Source: an uncultured Bifidobacterium sp.
GTDB lineage: Bacteria; Actinomycetota; Actinomycetes; Actinomycetales; Bifidobacteriaceae
DNA: 42,190 nt
Assembly (NCBI RefSeq): GCF_945269915.1
Contig: NZ_CALYOY010000020.1
Location: 1-42,190, forward strand
Direction: 5' to 3'
Shown here: positions 1-8,197 of the stretch, piece by piece
Numbering within the stretch: the stretch's first letter is position 1
Layout: each line of letters begins with the position of its first letter
Translations under genes and position numbers: made by a program
Notes under the pieces: model-generated
What the model saw: the letters and a program-made list of their open reading frames with translations, nothing else
Databases searched by the model: none
What the model was told of the DNA's origin: nothing

Positions 1-83
1 AGACATTATCTACAAGACCACGACCGGACCGGCTTGTAACCAGTACGGGCACCACGGAAGGCCCTTACCCGGCTTGGTTGCCT

Positions 84-956
84 TTACAGGACGGTATCGA
101 GAAACCCCCTGAAACGATCGGTGGTGGGGTGGTCGATGATCTTGGGACCACCCTGCTCGACGACCACACCCTCATCCATGAAGACGATCTGCTCGGCCAC
201 CTCACGGGCGAACCCCATCTCGTGGGTGACCACGACCATGGTCATGCCCTGGCCGGCGACCTGACGCATGACGCCAAGGACATCCCCGACCAGCTCCGGA
301 TCCAAGGCGCTGGTGGGCTCGTCGAAGAGCATGATGTCGGGGTGCATGGCCAGGGCCCGGGCGATGGCCACCCGCTGCTGCTGTCCACCGGAAAGCTGGG
401 AGGGATAATAATCCATCCGGTCACCCAGGCCGACCCGTTCCAGCTGGGCCTGGGCCTCCTCCCTGGCCTTGGCCTTGGGCACCCGGCCGACATGGACCGG
501 TGCCTCCATGACGTTCTCGAGGGCGGTCATATGGGGGAAGAGGTTGAACCGCTGGAAGACCATGCCGATCCTGGCCCGCTGACGGGCGATGGCCTTCTCA
601 TCCAGGGTCTGCAGGACCGCGCCATGAGAGGTCTCCACCTGCCTGTACCCGGTCAGTTCCCCATTGACGTAGATCTCCCCGGCAGTCCTGGTCTCCAGCT
701 GGTTGATCAGGCGCAGAAGGGTGGACTTGCCCGAACCGGACGGTCCCAGGATGGCGGTCACCGTGCCCGGCATGACCTCCAGACTGATCCCCTTGAGGAC
801 ATGCAGGTCACCAAAGACCTTGTGCACATCCCTGATGATGATGGCCGGTCTGGAGGAGCCCGACTGCTGCCTGACCTCGCCCAGGTCCCTCTTCACGCCC
901 GGTCCTCCCGCTTCCTCTGCGCCAGTGTTCATGTTCGGTTTCGCTCCCCTGCTCAT
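84..956 (-). CDS. Polar amino-acid ABC transporter ATP-binding protein (GlnQ/HisP type)
   Basis: ATPase of an amino-acid importer, powering uptake at the inner face of the membrane. In the 290-residue protein I see Walker A GPSGSGKS at 71-78, Q-loop Gln135, signature LSGGQ at 188-192, Walker B IMLFDE at 208-213, the D-loop SALD at 216-219 and the switch His245. These are complete and in order, as expected for the GlnQ/HisP/ArtP class. The first ~36 residues are a polar extension; an internal Met at residue 9 (position 932), with GGGGAG upstream, is an alternative start. The gene overlaps the permease by the 4-bp ATGA junction at 953-956, so the two are probably translationally coupled. Substrate within the polar amino acids (Gln, Glu, Arg, His, cystine) cannot be told from sequence. 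Confidence 0.93.
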   Translation of the reverse strand: MSRGAKPNMNTGAEEAGGPGVKRDLGEVRQQSGSSRPAIIIRDVHKVFGDLHVLKGISLEVMPGTVTAILGPSGSGKSTLLRLINQLETRTAGEIYVNGELTGYRQVETSHGAVLQTLDEKAIARQRARIGMVFQRFNLFPHMTALENVMEAPVHVGRVPKAKAREEAQAQLERVGLGDRMDYYPSQLSGGQQQRVAIARALAMHPDIMLFDEPTSALDPELVGDVLGVMRQVAGQGMTMVVVTHEMGFAREVAEQIVFMDEGVVVEQGGPKIIDHPTTDRFRGFLDTVL

Positions 957-1930
957 GCGTTCAACCCCGCCATCAGGACCTGGTTGACCTTATCGACATC
1001 CTGCTTGGACTGGGTCTTGTCGCTCTCGCCATCAGAACCCTGTGAGGACTTGCTCACCAAGGGTCGCGAATCGAATCCCTTGCCATAGTGCTTTTCGAGC
1101 TGGGCCTGGATGACCATGAGGATGGAGGTGATGACCAGATACCAGATGCAGGCCACGATCAGAAGTGGAATGGTCTTGTAGATGCGGTTGGCGATGGCGT
1201 TGGTGGCGAACTGCAGCTCCAGGGTGAAGGGAACGGCCAGGGCCAGGGAGGTGGTCTTGAGCATGCCGATGGTCTCGTTGCCGGTGGGCGGCACGATGAT
1301 GCGCATGGCCTGGGGCAGGACGATTCTCCGCATGATCATCGAGGGGGGCATGCCCAGGGCCTTGGCGGCCTCGCTCTGACCCGGATCGACGGCCTCGATC
1401 CCGGCACGGACGATCTCGGAAAGGTAGGCGGCCTCGTTGAGTCCAAGACCCAGAACCGTGGCCACGGTGGCGTTCAGCAGGGTCTTGGTGTCGATGCTCC
1501 AGAACTCCGGTCCGAAGGGGATGCCTATGGCCAGCTTGGGAATCAGGACCGAGAGCAAGCCCCAGAAGACAAGCTGGGTGTATACGGGCGTGCCGCGGAA
1601 GAACCAGATGAAGAACCAGCTGACCCAACGCAGGACCGGGTTGGACGACTTGCGCATGACTGCCAGGATGATGGCCAGGACCGTGGCCAGAACCATGGCA
1701 TAGACGGTCAGGAGGAGGGTCCACTTGATGCCGTCCAGGACGTGCTCATTGAAGAGATACTTCCAGACGGTGGGCCAATCGAAGTTGGGATTGGTCACCA
1801 TGCCGTGGATCAGCATGGCCACGAAGACGGCCACGATGACGGCAGCCACGATCGGCCCCGGCTTGCGCACCGGTCTGGCCTGTATCCTGCCGGGGATATG
1901 AACCGAATCCGTCCCCTTCTTGGTATGCAT
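953..1930 (-). CDS. Polar amino-acid ABC transporter permease
   Basis: Membrane subunit of the same importer (HisM/GlnP family). The 325-residue protein starts with a basic, polar N-terminus, then a hydrophobic segment ([19 protein letters not shown]) and the core helices beginning [19 protein letters not shown]. The C-terminal half carries the EAA cytoplasmic loop ([10 protein letters not shown]), which docks on the ATPase. I chose the ATG at 1930 because GGAAGGA stands 8 nt upstream; an in-frame GTG at 1990 would add 20 residues but has a poorer ribosome site. The order binding protein, permease, ATPase on one strand is standard. The protein is longer than minimal ~220-residue permeases because of the N-terminal helix and a polar tail. 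Confidence 0.9.
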   Translation of the reverse strand: MHTKKGTDSVHIPGRIQARPVRKPGPIVAAVIVAVFVAMLIHGMVTNPNFDWPTVWKYLFNEHVLDGIKWTLLLTVYAMVLATVLAIILAVMRKSSNPVLRWVSWFFIWFFRGTPVYTQLVFWGLLSVLIPKLAIGIPFGPEFWSIDTKTLLNATVATVLGLGLNEAAYLSEIVRAGIEAVDPGQSEAAKALGMPPSMIMRRIVLPQAMRIIVPPTGNETIGMLKTTSLALAVPFTLELQFATNAIANRIYKTIPLLIVACIWYLVITSILMVIQAQLEKHYGKGFDSRPLVSKSSQGSDGESDKTQSKQDVDKVNQVLMAGLNA

Positions 1931-2019
1931 CTCCTGCTTCCTTCCGATTCGCTGGCATGTAATCAGGTCCAGCCTACCGCCCCGTGTCACCGGGTTCTCG
2001 GCCGCCCCTTGCCCTCGAA

Positions 2020-2056
2020 GGTCCGGCCTTGGTTGCTTTGAACCTACGGCCGGACC
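2020..2056 (-). terminator. Intercistronic stem-loop between binding-protein and permease genes
   Basis: A perfect 9-bp inverted repeat, GGTCCGGCC at 2020-2028 and GGCCGGACC at 2048-2056, encloses a loop with a further 4-bp GGTT/AACC pairing. It follows the end of the binding-protein gene inside the operon and has no U-tract. Such hairpins commonly protect or partly terminate transcripts so that the binding protein is made in excess of the membrane subunits; that role is inferred. Confidence 0.6.
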
Positions 2057-2101
2057 GCTTGCCTGTATCGGGGCCAGTCAGGACCGTCCCCTGGTTGTCT
2101 C

Positions 2102-3046
2102 TCAGTCGGCGACCGCCGGGTTGATCTCCGCCTTGTCGATGGCACCGCTCTGCACGCCCCAGTTCTTGAGGATCTTGGCATAGGTGCCATCGTCGATCAG
2201 CTTCTGCAGGGCTGCCTGGGTGGCCTCGGCCATACCGCTCCCCTTCTTCAGGGCAGCCCCCTGAAGGACGATATCGGTGTCCTTGCCCAGCTGCTCCAGC
2301 TGGCCCCCGGTCTGCTTGATGGCGTACCCGGTCACCTGGGAGTCCGCATAGAGGACATCGATCTTACCGTTGACCACCGCCGTGGCGGCATCGGTCTGCT
2401 GCTTGTAGGACTGAACATCCACGGGCTTCTTGCCCTTGGCCTTGCACTCGGCCGAGATCTTGTCGCTGGCCTGCTGCTCCTCGATGGTGCCTGTCTGCAC
2501 ACCGACCTTGACCCCGCAGATGTCATCGGGATCGATCTTGGAGGGGTTGCCCTTCTTGACGGCGAAAGCGGTACCGGCCTTGAAGGTGGTGACGAAATCG
2601 ACCGACTGCATCCGTTCCTTGGTGATGGTGAAGCTGGAGATGCCCGCATCGTACTTGCTCCCGATGGCGGGGATGATGGTGTCGAAGGAGGCGCTGACCA
2701 TATTGCCCTTGAGTCCCATGACCTTGGCGATGGCATTGGACAGATCCACGTCGTATCCGATGGGGGTCTTCCCGTCCTCGTCCATGAACTCACCGGGGGC
2801 GTAGGAGGTCTCCATGCCGACGGTCAGCTTTCCTCCCTTGGCCACCGACTCGGGCACCTTGGCCGCAATGGCGGGGTCCTTCTTGATGCCGCTCACATCG
2901 AAGGCCGCGGGGTGGGAACTGCCTTCGGACTTGCCCCCCTGGCTGGCCTTGTCCGCTCCGTCCGTTGTACCGCATGCGCCGACCGCTGCCAGAAGGACCA
3001 CACTCAGTGCGGCTGCCGCCGCCGTCTTCATCTTCCCCATCATCAT
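2102..3046 (-). CDS. Amino-acid ABC transporter substrate-binding lipoprotein (SBP family 3)
   Basis: Extracytoplasmic receptor of the importer, anchored to the membrane by a lipid. A basic N-terminus, hydrophobic stretch and lipobox VGAC with Cys25 mark a type II signal peptide in the 314-residue precursor. The mature part is a family-3 solute-binding protein: GKLTVGMETSYAPGEF near the start, IGYDVDLSNAIAKVMG, and VDFVTTFKAGTAFAVKKGN before the hinge. Three Met codons are clustered at the start with GGAG just upstream, so the first residues are uncertain. It is first in the three-gene operon and has a long AT-rich upstream region with repeated TTATGCA motifs. The ligand is a polar amino acid or derivative; which one is unknown. 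Confidence 0.92.
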   Translation of the reverse strand: MMMGKMKTAAAAALSVVLLAAVGACGTTDGADKASQGGKSEGSSHPAAFDVSGIKKDPAIAAKVPESVAKGGKLTVGMETSYAPGEFMDEDGKTPIGYDVDLSNAIAKVMGLKGNMVSASFDTIIPAIGSKYDAGISSFTITKERMQSVDFVTTFKAGTAFAVKKGNPSKIDPDDICGVKVGVQTGTIEEQQASDKISAECKAKGKKPVDVQSYKQQTDAATAVVNGKIDVLYADSQVTGYAIKQTGGQLEQLGKDTDIVLQGAALKKGSGMAEATQAALQKLIDDGTYAKILKNWGVQSGAIDKAEINPAVAD

Positions 3047-3113
3047 TCAGCTCCATCTCCAGAGACCGCCCTCGTACAACGGCCTCCACGACTTTTCTTG
3101 ATTGGTATGTACT

Positions 3114-3268
3114 ATTATGCACTCTTTTGTATTTTTATGCAGTTATGCATGTCCGCTACCTGGCGGCCCCATTCGGAAGGGTCCACATTCTCCTTGTGAT
3201 TGCAATGGTTATCGATGTCGGTAATCAGCCAACCACCATGAAGAACTCGGGCGTGTCGTTATGCATAA
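3114..3268 (-). promoter_or_regulatory. AT-rich upstream region with repeated TTATGCA motifs
   Basis: Upstream of the binding-protein gene, TTATGCA occurs at 3115-3121, 3135-3141 and 3143-3149. A perfect 10-bp palindrome TTATGCATAA lies at 3259-3268. A -10-like CATAAT on the minus strand (3114-3119) overlaps the first copy. Repeated copies in a promoter suggest an operator for an amino-acid-responsive repressor (an ArgR-type site is one option), but no regulator gene is adjacent and no good -35 box is visible. Confidence 0.4.
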
Positions 3269-3536
3269 AACATATCCCGCATTCACGATTGTTGGAGACA
3301 ATCCAATTGATCGAACTCCGATCCGTCAGGGCGGTGATACCAATCGAAGATGGTTCGGTTGCGCTGTTCCCCTGGTGGTGGGACCCAACCCGCCCACCAC
3401 CACAACCAGGCGGGCTGCGGCAACAACCCACCACCCCATAACCATGGCCGGACTGCACTACCGGGAGGGGGGGGGGACGGGTGAAAGCGGAGGCAGACCA
3501 GGCCTTGGACCCCGGGCAAGACCCGGCTTCACCCCG
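3269..3536. other. Non-coding stretch between smpB and the ABC importer
   Basis: I see no convincing gene in these 268 bases. They contain a G10 run (3467-3476), a perfect 10-bp inverted repeat (3373-3382 with 3393-3402, loop 10) and a short CCGGG/CCCGG hairpin just after the smpB stop codon. None is followed by a U-tract, so termination after smpB is uncertain. A tmRNA was looked for here because smpB ends next door; no tRNA-like ends or tag frame were found. Confidence 0.5.
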
Positions 3537-4013
3537 TCAGCGGCGTCTGTTCTTATAGCGCATGGCCCGCAGGGCCTCACGTTTGTCCTGCTCCTCGCGC
3601 AGGGTCTGGCGCTTGTCGTACTCGCGCTTCCCCTTGGCCACGGCTATCTCGACCTTGACCCTGCCGTCCTTGAAGTACAGGCTGAGGGGAACGATGGTGT
3701 AGCCCTTGGCCTGAATCTGGCGCTCCAGGTGAACGATCTGCCGGGAGTGGAGCAGGAGCTTCCTCTTGCGCTTGGGGGCGTGGTTGTTCCAGGTTCCATT
3801 CAGGTATTCGGGTATGTTCGCATTCTCCAGCCAGACCTCATGGTGCCTGTCGATGCTGACGAAGGCCTCGACCAGGGAGGCCCTCCCCTCACGCAGGGAT
3901 TTGACCTCGGTCCCGGTCAGGGCGATGCCGGCCTCAACCCTGTCTTCGATCTGGTAATCGTGACGGGCCCGCCTGTTCTGGGCAATCAAAGTCGTTCCGG
4001 TCTCCTTGGCCAT
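3537..4013 (-). CDS. smpB: SsrA-binding protein SmpB
   Basis: SmpB carries tmRNA into stalled ribosomes for trans-translation. The 158-residue protein has the full family layout. It opens with IAQNRRARHDYQIEDRVEAG, then GTEVKSLREG, NIPEYLNGTWNNHAPKRKRKLL and the LYFKDGRVKVEIAVAKGKREYDKR block. The C-terminal tail is basic (RYKNRRR) and becomes helical in the decoding centre in known homologues. Length is typical. AAAGGGGGA lies about 5 nt before the ATG. It is last in the run prfB, ftsE, ftsX, CHAP hydrolase, smpB, a conserved actinobacterial order. The ssrA gene itself is not in the neighbouring gaps. Confidence 0.97.
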   Translation of the reverse strand: MAKETGTTLIAQNRRARHDYQIEDRVEAGIALTGTEVKSLREGRASLVEAFVSIDRHHEVWLENANIPEYLNGTWNNHAPKRKRKLLLHSRQIVHLERQIQAKGYTIVPLSLYFKDGRVKVEIAVAKGKREYDKRQTLREEQDKREALRAMRYKNRRR

Positions 4014-4069
4014 GGCATCCCCCTTTCATCCGGGTCATCCTTCCGGGTTGTGCTGCACCGACGATAGCA

Positions 4070-4132
4070 CACAGGCACCGTCCGTCAAGGATGGCGCCTG
4101 TGTCGAAGCCGGATCCCGGTCTCGAACCGGGA
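4070..4132 (-). terminator. Two hairpins between the CHAP gene and smpB
   Basis: Just past the CHAP stop codon are TCCCGGT/ACCGGGA (4114-4120 with 4126-4132, loop 5) and CACAGGC/GCCTGTG (4070-4076 with 4096-4102). They may slow or partly end transcription, but neither has a U-tract. Confidence 0.4.
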
Positions 4133-4139
4133 CCGCGAA

Positions 4140-5546
4140 TCAGTAGTGCACGTACTGGTAGTTGCCTGCCCCGTAGACCGTCTCGTAGGCCGGGAAGGAG
4201 GCGAAGCCGGTGCCACCCTCGGAAATCAGCACCGAACCGTCCGAATTGACACGTTCAACGACAGCCACGTGCCCATAGGTCCAATCGGCATTCCAGTACC
4301 CCACGCGCTGCCCCCGGGCGAAGACCATGGCGGCACCCACGTGCGGGGTGTTGTTGACCAGGTAACCCAGACTACGCCCGGTGTTCGCCCAATCGGCTCC
4401 ATTGCCCATGTAGGATCCGACAGGCAGACTCAACTGCGAGCGACGGATGTAGGCCCAGAGTGTGCACTGACGTGCCGGATATGCAGCACCACCGACGGAG
4501 TTACCGGTGGGATGGCCGTAGCAGAAACCGGAGCCCTCGGGGCAATTGCCGGGAACGCCATAGTTCATGCCGCTGGCTCCACCACCGTTGCCGCCACCAC
4601 CGCCACCACTGGGCGGAGTCACCGGACCTGATGGCGGCGCGCCGCCGCCACCGGTCTGCTGGGAGCCGCCGGATGAAGGATCGACGGTGCCGCCCCCACC
4701 GGGCTGGTTCAGGGACTGAATCATCGATTCGGTGGCCACGATGTCGGCCGCTTCACGGGCGGCCTGGGTGGTAAGAGAGCTCTTCTGACTCTCCAGACTG
4801 GCCCGGGCCTGGGCACCCTGGTCGCGCAGGGCCTGGAGACTGTCCTGCTTGGCCTGGGCCTGGGCCGCGGCCTGCTGGGCATCAGCGGCCTGCTGGTCCG
4901 CCTTGGTCTTCAGACTGGTGATCTGCTTCTCGATGGCTTCCAGGCGCTGTTTGCGATTCATCGATGAGTTCAGGGTGTTGGCCGCATCGTTGGCGGTGTT
5001 GGCCTCGGATCTGGTCACTGCCGCATCGGACTGCATCTTGTCGACGAAGTCCTGGGTGCTGGACGACTTGGTCACGATGTCCATGACCTGGGAGGCATCA
5101 GACCCGTGGAACCCCTTACGGGCCATCTGGGCCACGCCGTCCTTGGCATCGTCGTAGTCGATGCCGGTCTGCTTGATCTTCTCCTCCAGGTCGGCCTTGT
5201 CGCGCTTGGCCGCCTCCAGGCGGTCATTGGTGGCCTGGGCCAGGCTATTGGCCTGCTCCGCATTCTGCTGGGCTTCCTGGGCATCCTTCTGAGCTGTGGG
5301 AATCTGGTTGGAGTTCAGATCGTCCAGGCTGAGAATCTGGTTTGCCAGATCGGCATCCACCCCGGCCAGCTTGCCCTTCAGGGCCTCATTGTTCTGCACC
5401 TTCTGCTGAAGATCATACCAGGTCGGAGCGGCCTGGGCCTGAGGCACCTTATCGACGTACCCGAAAGCCAAGGTTCCCACCAGGGTTGTCAGGGTCAGCA
5501 CGAGGCCAAGCGCAGCGTTCGTCCGTTTCGTACGCTTCATGTTCAT
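4140..5546 (-). CDS. Secreted coiled-coil CHAP-domain peptidoglycan hydrolase (PcsB/RipC-like FtsEX partner)
   Basis: Probable cell-wall hydrolase acting outside the membrane at the division site. In the 468-residue precursor, residues 1-40 are a signal peptide (basic start, hydrophobic core, AQA before Ala40). Residues ~45-280 are Ala/Gln/Lys-rich coiled coil, ~283-327 a Gly/Pro/Ser linker and ~334-468 a CHAP amidase/endopeptidase domain. The expected catalytic Cys361 (RQCTLWAY) and His426 (YGHVAVVE) are present, with Glu431 or Glu443 as the third residue. The same architecture is found in PcsB, whose coiled coil is held inactive until FtsEX signals. Position directly after ftsX supports that role. 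A start at the second ATG (5540) fits the GAAAGG site better (8 nt rather than 2). The exact bond cut is unknown. Confidence 0.88.
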   Translation of the reverse strand: MNMKRTKRTNAALGLVLTLTTLVGTLAFGYVDKVPQAQAAPTWYDLQQKVQNNEALKGKLAGVDADLANQILSLDDLNSNQIPTAQKDAQEAQQNAEQANSLAQATNDRLEAAKRDKADLEEKIKQTGIDYDDAKDGVAQMARKGFHGSDASQVMDIVTKSSSTQDFVDKMQSDAAVTRSEANTANDAANTLNSSMNRKQRLEAIEKQITSLKTKADQQAADAQQAAAQAQAKQDSLQALRDQGAQARASLESQKSSLTTQAAREAADIVATESMIQSLNQPGGGGTVDPSSGGSQQTGGGGAPPSGPVTPPSGGGGGGNGGGASGMNYGVPGNCPEGSGFCYGHPTGNSVGGAAYPARQCTLWAYIRRSQLSLPVGSYMGNGADWANTGRSLGYLVNNTPHVGAAMVFARGQRVGYWNADWTYGHVAVVERVNSDGSVLISEGGTGFASFPAYETVYGAGNYQYVHY

Positions 5547-5638
5547 GGCCTTTCATTCACTTCCAAATGGACTGTAGTCATTATGACAGATTTCGCTTCC
5601 TGGTTGCCGATTTCGGAGCACCCTCATTACATCACCTC

Positions 5639-6562
5639 TCAAGCCTTGAGATACCTGCGCAGGGAGATGGAGGATGCCAGGGCGGAGAGGACCATGGCAC
5701 CCAGGATCAGGGCCGGTGCCATGACCAGGACCGTCGTCTGATTGATGTAAGGCATCCACTGCACGGTCTTGGCCAGCCAATCGGTGATGAAGAGTTTGAC
5801 GATGGCGCTCAGGGCCCCCACAGCGAGGAGGGAACCCAGGAAGGAGGCCACGACGCCCTCCAGGATGAAGGGGAGGCGGATGGTCCAGTTCGAGGCACCC
5901 ACCAGACGCATGATCTCCGTCTCGTTCTTTCTGGAGGCGGCGCTCATCCTGATGGTGGTACCCGTCAGGAGGATGGCCACCACCACCATGACCACGGCCA
6001 GGACCAGGGTGACCACGGTCGCCCTGTTCAGAATCTTGAAGACGGGATCGAAGATCTGCCGCTGATCGGAAACCTCCTCGACCCCGTCCCTTCCACTCAA
6101 GACCTCGGTGACCACCTGGTACTTGGTGGGGTCCTTGAGTTTCAGACGGAGGGAATCCTGCATGTCGGCGGCGGTCAGGGTACGCCCCTCATAGGTCCCG
6201 TTGGGGTACTGCTTGAGGAAGGTGCCCTTGAAAAAGTCCTCACGGCTCTGGTAGGTGATCTTGGCCACCGAATCCCTGAGTTCGTTGTGGATCGTGGATT
6301 CCAGTTTGACGATCTCGTCCTTGGTGGGGGCCTTGCCGGTGGCGCATGAGGTGGCCTGGCTGGTGCCGTCCGGGCAGAGCCAGACGACCACCTCCACCTG
6401 GTCGTACCAGTCCCCCTTGGCCTTGGTTATCTGGGCCTGCATCAGACCCGATGCCCCGATGAAGAGGAAGGATATGAAAGTGACCAGCATGACGGAGAGG
6501 ATCATGGACCCGTTCCGGCGGAGATTATCCCAGGTGCTGGAAAGAATGAACCGCAGTCTCAT
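5639..6562 (-). CDS. ftsX: Cell-division ABC permease-like protein FtsX
   Basis: FtsX spans the membrane and passes FtsE ATPase cycles to a periplasmic or extracellular wall hydrolase. The 307-residue protein has the family fold: TM1 about 20-40, an extracellular loop about 41-180, then TM2 ~181-203, TM3 ~233-257 and TM4 ~277-299. The loop has two cysteines (63 and 73) that could form a disulfide, and would be the surface contacting the CHAP hydrolase encoded next. The cytoplasmic stretch with NETEIMRLVGASNW is typical of FtsX. It overlaps ftsE by 4 bp (ATGA, 6559-6562), indicating translational coupling. Confidence 0.96.
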   Translation of the reverse strand: MRLRFILSSTWDNLRRNGSMILSVMLVTFISFLFIGASGLMQAQITKAKGDWYDQVEVVVWLCPDGTSQATSCATGKAPTKDEIVKLESTIHNELRDSVAKITYQSREDFFKGTFLKQYPNGTYEGRTLTAADMQDSLRLKLKDPTKYQVVTEVLSGRDGVEEVSDQRQIFDPVFKILNRATVVTLVLAVVMVVVAILLTGTTIRMSAASRKNETEIMRLVGASNWTIRLPFILEGVVASFLGSLLAVGALSAIVKLFITDWLAKTVQWMPYINQTTVLVMAPALILGAMVLSALASSISLRRYLKA

Positions 6563-8070
6563 CGCCTATCGTCCTCCTGAACGCTCTCCTTGGCCGCCCC
6601 TCCCCGCACAGGCGGAGTCGGAGGGGCCGGCGGGGCCTGGGCGGGGGCCTTGTCCGCCCGATATGAAGACTGCACCTTTTGGCCGTTTGCCTGGGCCGGG
6701 TTTCCTGTTGGCCGTTCCGAAGCATCGGCCGACCGACCGGCCTGAACCGGGGGCTCAACCGCCCGGGCCGGAACCTGACCACCTTGCGCGGAAGACTGTC
6801 CGGCCCGGTGCCGGGCACTGCCGGCCGCTCCCGTCTGCGCCGAGGAGGGCTTGAAACGGTCATACCCGGCATCGGCATCCGCACCGACCCGGGAAGGACC
6901 GGACTCCGGCGTCTCGGTGGCGGCCTGACCGGCCCCGACATCGGACTCCTGGGGGCCTTCAACCTCACTATCAGTCTGGTCGGCCTCCTGCTGCGACCCG
7001 GAAGCCTGGTCTGCGGCCCTGTTCCTTCCGGCCTCTTCCAGATTCTTGATTCCCTTGCCCCAGGTGAGGGTGGTCTCAACGGGGGTGAAGACCTCACCGT
7101 ACCGGCCGGTTCGACCGGAATGGACCGAATTGGCCAAGCGGGCTATTCCCTCGTCCCCATACTGGGAATCGTGAATGGCCTCGGCCACTGCCTCGACCAC
7201 CTCGACAGCCCCCTTGGTCCCGTCGCTGATGGCCTTGTTCCTGGAGGCCTCAATCGTGGTCACACGGATCTTGGGCCTGGGGGCATCGCCCTGCTGGGCC
7301 TGGTCAAGGGCATCCCCGTCCCCGGGGTCGCGGATGGCGTGATGGGCCTTGGCCTCCACCTCGGCATCGGGGAAGAACTTGGAGGAGTCGTAGGAACCGT
7401 GTTCCTGGTCACGCATGATCTTACCGGTGTGGAGCTCCACCACCCGCTTGCGCATGGAGTTGACGATCTCCTCGTTGTGGGTGGCCATGACCACCGTTGT
7501 CCCGGTGCGGTTGATGGCGTCAAGGACCTCCATGATGCCCAGGGATGTGGTCGGGTCCAGATTGCCTGTGGGCTCGTCGGCCAGGAGAATCTGCGGATGG
7601 TTCACATAGGCTCGGGCCAGGGCCACACGCTGGGCCTCGCCGCCGGAAAGCTCGTGGGGATAGTTGTCTTCCTTGCCGGTCAGGCCCACCGTCTTCAGAA
7701 CCTGGGGGACCAGGGTCTTGATGGTGGAACGGCGGGCTCCGATGACCTCCAGGGTGAAGGCCACGTTCTGCCAGACCGTCTTGTTGGTCAGCAGCTTGTA
7801 ATCCTGGAAGACGAAGCCGATGGAGCGTCGGTAGCCGGGGACCTCGCTGTCGCGCAACCTGCGCAGGTCGTTGCCCGCCACACGAATCTCACCCTCGGTG
7901 GCCTCCTCCTCGTGCAGGAGCAGACGGAGCAAAGTGGTCTTGCCAGAGCCGCTGGCCCCCACCAGGAAGACGAAATCCCCCCGGTCGATGGCCAGGCTGA
8001 TGTTGTCCAGGGCAGGGCGGGACCCCTTCGGGTAGATCTTGGTCACGCCCTTGAGTGAAATCAGCGCCAT
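6559..8070 (-). CDS. ftsE: Cell-division ATP-binding protein FtsE with a long C-terminal extension
   Basis: ATPase partner of FtsX. Residues 1-~225 are a complete FtsE: IYPKGSRPALDNISL, Walker A GASGSGKT (38-45), Gln89, signature LSGGE (141-145), Walker B ILLADE (161-166), and His198. Ordinary FtsE ends near residue 230, but here another ~275 residues follow. Residues ~265-345 look folded (IRVTTIEASRNKAISDGTKG, then a stretch about the VHSGRTGRYGEVF region). The rest to 503 is Gln/Ala/Pro/Ser/Asp-rich and probably disordered. I chose the ATG at 8070 because the FtsE family begins there and GGAGGG lies 4-5 nt upstream. The extension is in frame and reaches the ATGA overlap with ftsX, so it is a genuine part of the gene. 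Confidence 0.95.
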   Translation of the reverse strand: MALISLKGVTKIYPKGSRPALDNISLAIDRGDFVFLVGASGSGKTTLLRLLLHEEEATEGEIRVAGNDLRRLRDSEVPGYRRSIGFVFQDYKLLTNKTVWQNVAFTLEVIGARRSTIKTLVPQVLKTVGLTGKEDNYPHELSGGEAQRVALARAYVNHPQILLADEPTGNLDPTTSLGIMEVLDAINRTGTTVVMATHNEEIVNSMRKRVVELHTGKIMRDQEHGSYDSSKFFPDAEVEAKAHHAIRDPGDGDALDQAQQGDAPRPKIRVTTIEASRNKAISDGTKGAVEVVEAVAEAIHDSQYGDEGIARLANSVHSGRTGRYGEVFTPVETTLTWGKGIKNLEEAGRNRAADQASGSQQEADQTDSEVEGPQESDVGAGQAATETPESGPSRVGADADAGYDRFKPSSAQTGAAGSARHRAGQSSAQGGQVPARAVEPPVQAGRSADASERPTGNPAQANGQKVQSSYRADKAPAQAPPAPPTPPVRGGAAKESVQEDDRR

Positions 8071-8197
8071 GGACCCTCCGTTCATCGGTAACCTCACCGA
8101 CATTAGCAACAAATACGACCTTACTCACCCTCACCACACCCCGACAGGTCAGAAGGCCGAAATCATGGCATCATCTCCACGCCAGCAGACCGTAGAG

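Noticed and set aside
78-1088. Long open frames opposite the real genes (for example opposite the ABC ATPase, guaB, proS, prfB)
   Set aside because: They are the shadow of high-GC genes and show low-complexity Gly/His/Asp-rich translations without family motifs.
3047-3536. ssrA next to smpB
   Set aside because: No tRNA-like 5' and 3' ends or tag peptide on either strand.
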